A DNA stretch of 64,000 nucleotides from Sphingobacterium daejeonense (GTDB taxonomy: Bacteria; Bacteroidota; Bacteroidia; Sphingobacteriales; Sphingobacteriaceae), in assembly GCF_901472535.1 (NCBI RefSeq), contig NZ_LR590470.1, positions 2,914,001 through 2,978,000 on the forward strand, read 5' to 3'. Below, in pieces: positions 48,119 through 62,400 of the stretch. The notes under the pieces are model-generated. The model searched no databases, had not been told where the DNA came from, and saw only the letters and a program-made list of their open reading frames with translations. Both the position numbers and the translations under genes were made by a program. How positions within the stretch are numbered: position 1 is the stretch's first letter; every line of letters starts with the position of its first letter.

Positions 48119-49330
48119 TTAATCTGGATAAATCAAGTATTTCTCGCGCATTCTTTTATATTTTTCAAGACCCGGCTTCCATGATGCACGAATTTTATCT
48201 TCAGACCACCCCTCTTGGATTTGCTGTTTGAACTCTGGAGTACCAGCAAGAAAATCTATGTTACCAATTTGCTCATGAAGACTTCTGTCAAAGAATTTCT
48301 TTTTATCATGATAAGCTGCATAAAGTTCTTTCATCCATGATAAATTGATTTGCTTGGATTGTACTAACTTTTCCAAATCATAATTGATCAAATCAATTCC
48401 ATAACAAGCTTGACCCTTGTATAAAGGATTTTCACTCATACCCGGTATAGATCTCGGCGTGTAAGAGAATTTGTATTTTCCCTTCAACATTGGACCTCCT
48501 ATTCTGGTAAAAGGAAAATCAGTACCTCTTCCATGATTCAAGGGATACTCCTTCAAAAAAACATGTAGAAGGATACAATAATATACTCTCTGGAGTATTC
48601 AAGTTGGGTGACGGATTTACAGGCAATTTATACAATAGATCATGCGAATAATTGGCATTTTTAACGATTGAAATTTTACATTTCAAATTATCCTCCATCC
48701 AGCCTTCACCGTTGACCATTTGCGCAAATTCAGCCACTGTTTAATCCGTGCACAGCAGGTATCGGAAATTGACCAATACCCGACTTATAGTTCATGTCTA
48801 AAATAGGGCCATCAATAAAATATGCGTTTGGATTAGGCCTATCTAAAATCAAAAGCTCCTTCCCATATCTCGCACATGACTCCATCACATCTCTGAGTGT
48901 ATTAATATTGGTGTAAAATCTACATCCAACATCTTGAATATCAAAGATCATTATATCAATGTCTTTTAGATCTTCTTGAGTAGGTTTCTTTTTCTTTACC
49001 ATACAATGAAACTATTTCAACACCTGTTTTAGCGTCTTTTTCATCGCCAACCTCCGTACCGTTACTAGCATTTCCTCGAAATCCGTGCTCTGGGCCAAAT
49101 ACCTTAACCACATTGATCCCTCTATTCAGTAAACTATCAAGCAAATGAGTATCTCTAATAATACTAGTTTGATTTGCAACTAAACCTACTTTCTTCCCTT
49201 TCAGTCTGTCAATATATTTCTCTGTTTGCTCGGCTCCAGTCTTGATAATATCATTAGAATATTTGATTTGTGCATGAGGGCTTGGAATGAAGAAAAAAAA
49301 TAAAAGGGTAAAGAGAAGTAACGTTTTCAT
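48119..49330 (-). CDS. namZ: DUF1343 / NamZ-like exo-beta-N-acetylmuramidase, frameshifted
   Basis: An exported protein of about 404 residues. The signal peptide ends PHAQ. Family blocks are GKKVGLVANQTSIIRDTHLL, KVFGPEHGFRGNASNGTEVG, IMIFDIQDVGCRFYTNINTL, ELLILDRPNPNAYFIDGP, EYPLNHGRGTDFPFTRIGGP and the C-terminal KYLIYPD. Characterised members release N-acetylmuramic acid from peptidoglycan fragments for recycling. The frame breaks near 49000, 48740 and 48550, each time continuing perfectly in another frame. No MurNAc uptake or etherase gene is adjacent. It is likely intact in reality. Confidence 0.82.
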
Positions 49331-49470
49331 ATCGAAGATTTAATGATTTTATTAAAGTTAAAATTTATAAACGACATTTTATTATTAGATAATATTGGTC
49401 ACTGATTTATCTCCTTGAAAATCCATAAAGTAAATACTATTTTTGCAGCTCATTTTAATTCGAGCAAATC

Positions 49471-51103
49471 GTGATCAACGTTAATAACATTTCAGTTTCT
49501 TTTGGGGGAACAACGCTATTCTCAGATGTAACATTTTCAATCAATGAAAATGATAAAATAGCCTTGATGGGCAAGAATGGTGCTGGTAAGTCTACTTTAT
49601 TAAAAATCATCGCAGGAGTTGGAAAACCAACAACAGGTAATGTATCTGGACCAAAAGATGCTGTTATTGCATATCTACCGCAACATCTATTAACAAAGGA
49701 CAATATGACTGTCTTCGAGGAAACTTCTAAAGCATTTGAAGAAGTTTATAAGATGCGCGACGAATTAGAAGAATTAAATGAACAATTAAACGTTCGTACT
49801 GACTACGAAACCGACGATTATATGAAGTTAATCGAGCGAGTTTCGGAGCTGAGCGAAAAATTCTACTCTATAGAAGAAACCAATTACGATGCTGAAGTTG
49901 AGAAAGTATTAAAAGGACTGGGTTTTGAACGTTCTGATTTCAATCGTCAGACTTCAGAATTCTCAGGAGGTTGGAGAATGCGTATTGAATTAGCCAAAAT
50001 CCTTCTTAAAAAACCTGACCTAATCCTCCTAGATGAGCCTACAAACCATATGGACATCGAAAGTATTGAATGGTTAGAAGATTTCTTGATCAACCAAGCA
50101 AAAGCTGTGATCGTTATTTCCCACGACCGTGCATTCGTTGACAATATTACAAATCGCACAATTGAAGTCACCATGGGTAAGATTTATGACTATAAAGCGA
50201 AATACAGTCATTATCTAGAACTTAGAAAAGAACGCCGCCAACATCAATTAAAAGCATACGAAGAGCAACAAAGATTTATAGCAGATAATCAAGAATTTAT
50301 CGATCGTTTCAAAGGAACTTACTCTAAAACACTACAGGTTCAGTCCAGAGTAAAGATGCTTGAAAAGCTAGAAATTATCGAAATCGATGAGGTTGATAAT
50401 TCAGCTTTGAAGTTGAAATTCCCTCCTTCCCCAAGATCAGGAACTTACCCTGTAATTGTAGAAGACCTTACAAAATCATATGGCGACCATTTGGTATTTT
50501 CAAAGGCAAATATGGTTATTGAAAGAGGCCAAAAAGTCGCATTTGTAGGTAAAAATGGTGAAGGTAAATCCACCATGATCAAAGCCATAATGGGAGAAAT
50601 TGACTTCGAAGGAACACTAAAAGTAGGTCACAACGCTAAAATCGGGTATTTTGCACAAAACCAAGCAGCACTTTTGGATGAGGAGTTGACAGTTTTTGAA
50701 ACCATAGACCAAATTGCTGTAGGTGATGTTAGGGTAAAAATCAAAGATCTTTTGGGAGCATTTATGTTCAGTGGCGATGACACGACCAAAAAAAGTAAAA
50801 GTTCTATCCGGTGGTGAGAAAACTCGCTTGGCAATGATCAAATTATTGCTCGAACCAGTTAATGTCCTGATCCTGGATGAGCCAACCAATCACCTTGACA
50901 TGAAAACTAAGGATATTATCAAGGATGCCCTTCAAGATTTTGATGGTACTTTAATCCTAGTTTCTCACGACAGGGATTTCCTAGATGGGCTGGCAACGAA
51001 AGTTTTCGAATTCGGAAACAAACGTGTAAGAGAACACTTCGAAGATATCAAAGGATTCTTGGAATACAAAAAAATGAACAGCCTGAAAGAAATTGAAAAG
51101 TAG
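49471..51103 (+). CDS. ABC-F family ATPase, frameshifted near the C-terminus
   Basis: A soluble protein of about 543 residues with two ABC ATPase domains and no membrane part. Domain 1: Walker A GKNGAGKST, signature FSGGWRMRIELA, Walker B LILLDEPTNHMD. The ABC-F linker is rich in Arg/Lys (RKERRQHQLKAYEEQQRF). Domain 2: GKNGEGKST, LSGGEKTRLAM and LILDEPTNHLD. ABC-F proteins act on the ribosome (translation factors or antibiotic protection). The start is GTG 49471, since no ATG fits. An extra A in the seven-A run near 50790 breaks the frame just before the second signature. A shorter Uup/YbiT-like type is likely. Confidence 0.87.
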
Positions 51104-51104
51104 A

Positions 51105-51355
51105 GTGCCGCCATGGTTGGTGTCTTCACCAACCATCAATAGATAACTCATCTTCAAATAATCAAGTCAGTGCATAGACTTTTGCCGCCATGGTTGGTGT
51201 CCCCACCAACCATCAATAGATGTCTCACCCCTAAAGATCTCAACATGCTTTTAATTCTTCAGCCCACATCATCAGTAGCGGAAGAATGGATAAAATGCCG
51301 TGGCTATTGCGCGCTGGACTTGTCAATTGCCATGGTTGGTGTCCCCACCAACCAT
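51105..51355. repeat. Three copies of a REP-like hairpin
   Basis: ATGGTTGGTG - 4-base loop - CACCAACCAT occurs at 51113-51136, 51190-51213 and 51332-51355. The first two copies also share flanks (GCCGCC before, CAATAGAT after). Each is a perfect 10-bp stem. Related GC-richer copies lie at 53188 and 59104. They look like REP/palindromic intergenic repeats; a terminator function for the ABC-F gene is possible for the first copy. Confidence 0.8.
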
Positions 51356-51415
51356 TAAAAACGTGGGTATGGTATTTACATCAAAGGAATGGTGCTGATA
51401 TTGAATATGTCAATC

Positions 51416-52885
51416 CAACCCCAGAGGGCAATGTCATTAAGTTAAGAAAAAAAGAAGGCCATAAATCACGTAAATGTTTAATTTTGAATTCACTACTAAA
51501 CAAATCTAAACAACCGCGTTTATGGCCGATGTAAAAATAGCACTTAAAATCGTTTCAGACCTAAAAAATTTTATTTCTATCTGTTTAACAGATCCTCTGC
51601 TGCTCAATCTTTTCAGGAATTCCAAAACCCATTTCACCCGGGACCGGAAGCTCAATTTCGAGAGATTGGTCCTGCTGATCGCCAAGATGTGCAAGCGGAC
51701 CCTCTCTGTCGAACTGGAAGGTTTCTTTGGTGAGCTGGGCAAGAAGATCAGTTGCTCGGTGAGTGCCTTTTCCCAGCAGAGGAGCAAGCTGAGCCCCCTT
51801 TTCTTCCTGGTCTGGAACCGGGTGCTCTGCGAGAGCTTCCTGCGCCATGCACCGGGGGATACCAGGAGATGGATGGGCTACCGCCTGATCGCAGTTGACG
51901 GCTCCAACCTTGCCCTGGTGAACACACCTTCCCTGCAGGCCCACTTTGGCGGCCAGAGCAACCAGAACTCGAGCTTCGTGCAGGCAAAGACCTTCTATCA
52001 CTACGATGTGCTGAACGACCTGGTGACCCATTCCTGCATAGCCCCATACCGGACCAGCGAGCTGACCCTGGCCTCCCATTGGATCGAGGAACTGCCCGTG
52101 GACTCCATTGCCATCTATGACAGGTACTATTCAACGTTCAAGATGTTCGCGCTCCATAGCTGGCAGGAGAGCGAGCGCAAGTTCGTGATCAGGGCGAAGG
52201 ATTCGCTGAAGTTCGTCAAGAAGTTCCTGAAGACGGGAAAGGTTTCCCAGGTCATCGAGCTTGCCCCAACCCAGGCCTCCATCAGTGGCCTGCGCCAGAG
52301 CGGGTTCGCCACGGACAGCTCAACAAGGATTCGCATACGCTTGGTCAGGGTAGAACTGCAGTCGACCACGGAGGTGATCGCGACCAACCTATGGCAGGAA
52401 GAGGGGTTTGAAAACGATATGTTCGGGGACCTGTACTTCAGGCGCTGGGGAGTGGAGACGAACATCTCCAAACTGAAGAATACCATGCAGATGGAATCCT
52501 TCAGCGGGCTGACGGTGGAATCCGTCGAGCAGGATTTCTATGCAACGGTGATGATGTCAAACCTGCATTCGATACTGATCAGGGATGCCCAGGTCCGGCT
52601 CGACCGCGATACATCCACGAAAAAGTACCCACAAAAGGTCAACGGGAACAAATCCTTCGGAAAATTAAAGGAAAACCTGATAGCCATCTTTTTCAAAAAC
52701 AGGGAAAGGGAAATCCTCAGGGAGCTCACGGCCTACTTCCTCAAGGACACATTGCCCATCCGAAAGGGAAGATCGTTCCCAAGGCAGCTTAAGACCTCGA
52801 ATAAAAAGTGCAAGCACAGGACCTACACAAACTACAAACCGGCATGATAAAATCCTTAACTTAATGACATTGCCCGATGGGGTTG
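51416..52885 (+). mobile_element. IS4-family insertion sequence (about 1470 bp)
   Basis: Terminal inverted repeats lie at 51416-51446 and 52855-52885: 31 bp with 2 mismatches, the inner 21 bp (starting GGGCAATGTCATTAAG) identical. Between them is one transposase of high GC content. No target duplication is obvious next to the ends, so the exact outer border could be 51426/52875 instead. The base composition is far from the AT-rich genes around it, pointing to recent arrival. Confidence 0.85.
51522..52847 (+). CDS. IS4-family DDE transposase
   Basis: A 441-residue intact transposase. The first catalytic Asp is in LIAVDGSNLALV, the second in SIAIYDRYYSTF, and the Glu lies in YFRRWGVETNISKLK, which is exactly the Y-(2)-R-(3)-E-(6)-K signature of IS4. 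The N-terminus (RTLSVELEGFFGELGKKISC) is a typical helical DNA-binding region. It cuts and joins the element ends. Codon use is GC-rich compared with neighbours. It is full length and so potentially active. Confidence 0.93.
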   Translation: MADVKIALKIVSDLKNFISICLTDPLLLNLFRNSKTHFTRDRKLNFERLVLLIAKMCKRTLSVELEGFFGELGKKISCSVSAFSQQRSKLSPLFFLVWNRVLCESFLRHAPGDTRRWMGYRLIAVDGSNLALVNTPSLQAHFGGQSNQNSSFVQAKTFYHYDVLNDLVTHSCIAPYRTSELTLASHWIEELPVDSIAIYDRYYSTFKMFALHSWQESERKFVIRAKDSLKFVKKFLKTGKVSQVIELAPTQASISGLRQSGFATDSSTRIRIRLVRVELQSTTEVIATNLWQEEGFENDMFGDLYFRRWGVETNISKLKNTMQMESFSGLTVESVEQDFYATVMMSNLHSILIRDAQVRLDRDTSTKKYPQKVNGNKSFGKLKENLIAIFFKNREREILRELTAYFLKDTLPIRKGRSFPRQLKTSNKKCKHRTYTNYKPA

Positions 52886-52901
52886 TGCTATTATAACCAC
52901 A

Positions 52902-53064
52902 AAATAGTTTCCAGAGCTAAAGCTCTGGAATGACAGATCCTTTTTTTTAAACGGGCGATTTTTGGGAGATGGCTTGCGGCGAGCCGCAAGCCATCTCTCC
53001 AAAAATCGCCCCTCTTCCTCTCGGCAATCTTGTCATTCCATCTCGAAAGAGATGGAAACTATTT
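52902..53064. repeat. Nested palindromic element with terminal hairpin-bearing arms
   Basis: Outer arms at 52902-52935 and 53031-53064 are inverted repeats. Each holds its own 7-8 bp hairpin (CCAGAGC TAAA GCTCTGG; CCATCTC GAAA GAGATGG). Between the arms sits a hairpin of about 28 bp at 52953-53011 with one bulged base and a 2-base loop. The hairpin stems of the two arms differ in sequence but both pair. It contains no ORF. It could be a MITE-like or regulatory-RNA element. Confidence 0.8.
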
Positions 53065-53187
53065 CTGTGAAATAGACATTGGACATGTCAAGGTGATGAT
53101 CCGTGCAGACGGTAACTACGTGGTTGAGCATTGATGAACATGCCACACTGATGAGGTTTCACCGCAGTGGCAGGTATCTCCGACGCC

Positions 53188-53211
53188 ATGGTCGGTGTCC
53201 CCACCGGCCAT
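53188..53211. repeat. REP-like hairpin, GC-richer copy
   Basis: ATGGTCGGTG-TCCC-CACCGGCCAT is the same architecture and loop as the hairpins at 51190 and 51332, with C/G changes in the stem (one G-T pair). Confidence 0.7.
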
Positions 53212-53311
53212 CACGTGGATTGTGTACGGCGCCTGCCCTTCGGCTCCGCTCGGGGACCGAGGGCGGCCGCCGGTCCGGGACATGGGCACCCTTTGGGAAC
53301 GCCATAAAACA

Positions 53312-53345
53312 GGAAAGCCCGATGTCCTCCTGGACAACGGGCTTC
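53312..53345 (-). terminator. Terminator of the rRNA operon
   Basis: The minus-strand hairpin GGAAGCCCG...CGGGCTTTCC with an inner TTGTCC/GGACAT pairing is followed by TGTTTT, 10 bases past the 5S gene. Confidence 0.75.
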
Positions 53346-53354
53346 CGTATAAAA

Positions 53355-53464
<110 letters not shown>

Positions 53465-53552
53465 AATACCTTTTTGACAGACATTGCTCTGTCATTGACA
53501 TGTTATTGGAAGAAAGGACGTTAAAAAGAGAGAGGACAACAGACTATCCGCA

Positions 53553-56440
<2,888 letters not shown>

Positions 56441-56651
56441 TTCGCGCCACCACCCCTTTTGCCAAGTGGTGGGCTGCTCTTGGCCGTGCCTGCCAAATGA
56501 ATGGTATGGCCGTGCCTCTGTTGTCTTCTCTTGTTAATCTCTTTTCTTCCAATATGTCAAAGAACTCTTCGTTTCCCGTCTATCCGGTGTCCTGCGGCCG
56601 TGTGGACATGCCTCCGTGACCTGCATTCACCCTGTGATAACGGGCAACCTG

Positions 56652-56725
56652 TGGAGAATAACGGATTCGAACCGTTGACCCCCTGCGTGCAAGGCAGGTG
56701 CTCTAGCCAGCTGAGCTAATTCCCC
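56652..56725 (-). tRNA. tRNA-Ala (TGC)
   Basis: A 74-base cloverleaf in the 16S-23S spacer: acceptor GGGGAAT pairs with ATTCTCC, D-loop AGCTCAGCTGG, anticodon loop CTTGCAC (anticodon TGC), T-loop GGTTCGAATCC. CCA is not encoded. Confidence 0.95.
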
Positions 56726-56732
56726 GCGGTGG

Positions 56733-56806
56733 TAGTCCCGAGCAGACTTGAACTGCTGACCCCTACATTATCAGTGTAGTGCTCTAACCAACTGAGCTAC
56801 GGGACT
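56733..56806 (-). tRNA. tRNA-Ile (GAT)
   Basis: A 74-base cloverleaf: AGTCCCG acceptor pairing with CGGGACT, D-loop AGCTCAGTTGG, anticodon loop CTGATAA (anticodon GAT), T-loop GTTCAAGTC. It is first of the two spacer tRNAs, 7 bases before tRNA-Ala. Confidence 0.95.
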
Positions 56807-56930
56807 AGCTTATCTCTCTCATCTTCTCTCGGTGACGATCACCCCGACATCGGGATGGGCACTTTCTTCTGAATCTGTCTTCTTTTTCCTTAGATCATGT
56901 ATGTGGCGCAGCGGCCCCGGCGCGGGCTCT

Positions 56931-58458
<1,528 letters not shown>

Positions 58459-58741
58459 GTAAAATGAAGTGTAAGACCGTGACTATTCATAATAAATAGA
58501 AACGTCTTGTTTTTGTGTTTTCCTCCCGCTCCGGGATACCTGAATTGATTTATCTTGTATATCTTTTCAGCGTATGCTTCCTTGCGGAAACTCCGCTGCG
58601 CTACATGATCATTTAAAGAACTTTTCTCGCCTCCGCTTCGCGCTTCGGCTGTATTTCGTAGAGTGTTCTGAGCACTCCTGAACTGTCATTTCTGTTGGCT
58701 CCGGGCGTCGCGCCCATCGCCGTTTCCCCTGGTTGGGACTG

Positions 58742-58772
58742 CAAAGGTAGGAGCTTTTTTCGAATCCGCAAA
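58742..58772 (-). promoter_or_regulatory. rRNA promoter, proximal
   Basis: On the minus strand TTTG (58772-58769), a 19-base spacer and TACCTTTG (58749-58742) match the Bacteroidota sigma-A promoter exactly. It lies about 280 bases upstream of 16S. Confidence 0.75.
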
Positions 58773-58900
58773 ATTTATTTTGAAATAATTTTCGCGGCCC
58801 CTTTTCGGCTTCCCGTGCCGGCATCGTGCCGCCTGCGGTGTCGCCCGTCCTTCCCCTCATTTCAGTGGCGTTTCCGCCGTCCCTCCCTTGCGGAGTGGTG

Positions 58901-58932
58901 CAAAGATAGGGACATTTGCACATTACTTCCAA
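58901..58932 (-). promoter_or_regulatory. rRNA promoter, distal
   Basis: On the minus strand TTG (58932-58930), a 21-base spacer and TATCTTTG (58908-58901). Tandem promoters are normal for rRNA operons. The sequence just past both boxes is similar (TTTGCA). Confidence 0.65.
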
Positions 58933-58959
58933 GACCCCGGCACAACATTTTTTTCAGAA

Positions 58960-59400
58960 TGACCGTAACTCGCTATGCCATTGAAAGATAATTTTTCGGA
59001 AGGACGGCAGATTCCCGCCCGCAGGGTGCGCCAGCGGGGGAAAGCGCGCCCCCGGCAGACTCCGCCGGGCACGGAAACGGAAAGGCGGACCGGGGAAGGA
59101 AGGGTGGCCGGTGCGGACACCGGCCACGGCGGCCGTTTTGATCTCCTTCCACCCTCCGTCCACTCTCCTTCCACTCTCCTTCCACTCTCCTTCCACTCTC
59201 AGTCCTCTTTCGTTCGCACCTCGTTCGCACCTCGTTCGGGTGTTTTCCGAAGAAGCTCCGAACAAGGTCCGGACAAGGTCCGAACGAGAGACGAACCAGA
59301 GTATACCCAGTCAGGAACAAGAGTAAAAGGAAAGTCAAGAGGAAAACATGGAGGTTACCGAGTCATTAGAGTGCTGAGTTTTGAGAATGCCCGGTCAAAA
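58960..59400. repeat. GC-rich non-coding region with tandem repeats upstream of the rRNA promoters
   Basis: I see no credible gene. It holds a perfect hairpin GTGGCCGGTG-CGGA-CACCGGCCAC (59104-59127) related to the REP-like copies, about 3.7 tandem copies of the 11-base unit CCACTCTCCTT (59160-59200), and direct and inverted repeats built from CTCGTTCGCAC and GGTCCGGACAA (59213-59287). Its GC content is much higher than the coding DNA. Confidence 0.7.
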
Positions 59401-59427
59401 AAAATGGGAGAGCTAAGCTCTCCCATT
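59395..59427 (-). terminator. Terminator of the RND-TolC gene
   Basis: The palindrome ATGGGAGAGCT/AAGCTCTCCCAT (59404-59426) is followed on the minus strand by a long T run. It lies 22 bases past the stop codon at 59449. Confidence 0.88.
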
Positions 59428-59448
59428 CCATCTATTTTATTTACCCAT

Positions 59449-62400
59449 TTATTGCCATCCACCACCAAGGGCTTTATAGAGAACAACTTGATTAAGCATT
59501 TTCTCTTTATTGATTTCCACATCAGTGACCTGTGCTTCGATCAACCCTTTTTGCGCTGTGATGATGTCCAGGTAGGTGACCCGTCCTGCTATAAACAATT
59601 CTTCTGCAGCACCAATAGAAGATTCAAGTGCTACAACTTGGTCTTTCACATGTACCGAACGGTTTTCAATGGCATCCTGTGTTGTCAATGCCAAGGAAAC
59701 TTCATTGACCGCATTTAAGACCGTTTTTTCATATTCCAAGAAACTGATGCCGTAGGACGCTTTCATGCGTTCATATTCCGACTTCAATTCTCTTTGCCTA
59801 AAGATTGGCATCGTAATCCCTCCGAACAGACCATAAGTCACTGACTTGTCCAGACTGAATAGCTTGTCGAGACTAAAGGACTGCAGACCTAAATGGGGGC
59901 TAATGGCAACCGTAGGCAAGAATGCCAAACGTGAAGATTCCAATTCATGATAATCGGCTTTCATGTCCATACCAGCTTTGCGGATATCCAAACGATTATT
60001 CAAAAGGTCATCAAGATTACCAACAGACAAGTCCTGGAACAGCATTTCCGAACCAATGACATTGCTGCTTCTGGCAATTGGCTGATACACTCGGCCCAAC
60101 AGCGTATTGATCTGGTGTTCATAGGCCAATATTTCTTGTTCGGCATGAGCACGGTTAGCTTTGGACTCCGACAGGAGCGACTTAAACTGCTGCACTGCCA
60201 ATTCATCAGCACGACCGGCTTCCTTTTGAGCTTCAATAATTTCAAGAGCACGTTCATGGAGTTTGATATTCTCTCCATAGACTTTAACTTTCTCATCCAG
60301 GCTGATCAATTCGTAGTAAGCAGAGGCCATACTAGAAATCAGCTCGGTCTCAATCAGTCGCTTCAGCTCACTTTCAGACATCAACTGCAAGAATGCTGCT
60401 TCTCTACGGTTCCTCAGCTTGCCCCATAAATCAAGCTCCCAAGAAGAACGAACGCCCACAAAGTAATCAGGGACAAAAGGTTCAGGGAGTTTCTCGTCGT
60501 CGGTTAAGTTTTCGGAAAAATTAGAGTCATAATTACCTATTCCGGATTCCGTATAATGGCCGTATTTCCTCAAGCCACCTTCTACCGCAGCATCCAAGGA
60601 TGGATACAATGCCGATTTACGGAACCTAAAATTAGCTTGTGCCATTTCGATCCGGTGGATTGCTTGGCGAACATCCATATTGTACAGCATCGCAGAATCG
60701 ATCAATGAGATCAGCTGTGAATCTGTAAACACTTCTTTCCAAGGTAAGGTCGCGATAGAGTTTGTATCGTTCAAAACCTGCTCAGTTTGGCTACCGAGTT
60801 CAGGCGAGATTTCTTTCTGCGCTGCTGTTTTTGGAACCGAACAAGAAGCCACAAGGAACAAAAGAATTACAGAAACAACTGCTACTTTACTGGCTTGCTT
60901 GATTTTCTTTTTCTTTTCACGTTTTGAGAAAAGTACTACTAAACCCGGAATAACGATTACACCGATGATAGTACCGATAACCATACCTCCTACAGCCGCA
61001 GAACCAATGGTTCTATTACCGATTGCCCCTGCTCCACTTGCCAGCATCAACGGGATCAAACCTGCAGCAAATGCAAATGAAGTCATCAGAATCGGACGTA
61101 AACGCGCAACAGCACCTTCAATAGAAGCAGTTAACACATCCATGCCCTGTTTTCGTTTTAGGTTAGCATATTCAACAATAAGGATTGCGTTCTTACCCAA
61201 TAAACCGATCAGCATGACCAGGGATACCTGCGCGTAGATATTGTTCTCCAGCCCGAAGACTTTTAGGAACAAGAATGCACCGAACAGTCCTGCTGGCAAA
61301 CATAAAAGAACCGGCATTGGCAATAAGAAACTTTCGTATTGCGCAGCCAAAAGCAAATACACAAAGACCAAACAAAGCAGGAAAATATAGGCAGCTTGAT
61401 TACCGGAAATCTTTTGCTCGCGTGTCATACCAGACCACTCTATAGCATAGCCTTGAGGTAATTCAGCGGATATTCTTTCAACTGCTTCAATAGCTTGCCC
61501 CGAACTGAATCCAGGCGCAGCCTGACCAGTGATCATCGCCGAAGTAAACATATTATAACGTGTGATCTGCTCCGGACCATAAACTCGTTCCATCGTCATA
61601 AAAGATGAGTAAGGAACCATCTCCCCTTCTTCAGTCTTAACATATAGGTTCAATACATCTTCAGGACGCTGCCTTGCAAATGCATCAGACTGCACCATCA
61701 CCTTGTACATTTGACCATAGCGAATAAAGTTGGTAGCATACAAACTACCCAATAAGGTCTGTAAGGTATTCATGGAATTCTCTACAGAGATACCTTTCTT
61801 TGCTGCAAGGTCATAGTCGATCTTCAGCATATATTGAGGGAAGTTTACATCGAAAGTCGTACTTGCACTTTCAATAACTTCGTCTTCGGTAAGTTTTGAA
61901 ATAAATTCATTTACGACTTCGTTTGTTTGAGCTAAATCTTCATTTCCGGATCTATCCAAAAGCCTCAACTCAAATCCTGATGAGTTACCGAATCCTGGCA
62001 CCGTTGGTGGCGGGAAAAATTCAATTTCAGCATCAGCAATATGAGCAGTTCGCTCACGAAGGATTTTCATGACATCATCTACAGATTCTTTACGTTCATC
62101 CCATTGTTTCAGGTTGATCATACCCATACCGTAGGATGCACCAGATACTTCCGTCACGATACTATAACCTGCTAAGATAGATACAGTCTCTACCATATCC
62201 AGCTCTCTAGAAATGGCATCCACTTCATTTAGAACTGCTTCAGTACGGTCTACTGTAGCACCCGGCGGCGTAGTTACAGCAACATAGATCATACCCTGAT
62301 CTTCAGTTGGAATAAATCCGGAAGGTAGGATTGCTGCGGAACCCCAAGTTGCAATGAACATAATAACTAACCCTAATAAAGTAATTATGCGACGACCTGC

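Noticed and set aside
51105-51360. CRISPR-like array
   Set aside because: There are three similar palindromes but spacing is uneven (77 and 142 bases), repeats are self-complementary and no cas genes are present.
51286-51534. Frame of 82 codons through the third hairpin and the left IS end
   Set aside because: It crosses a palindromic repeat and the IS inverted repeat; the product has no coherent composition.
51585-52134. Antisense frames inside the transposase
   Set aside because: Shadow frames of a GC-rich gene; the sense frame has the complete IS4 signature.
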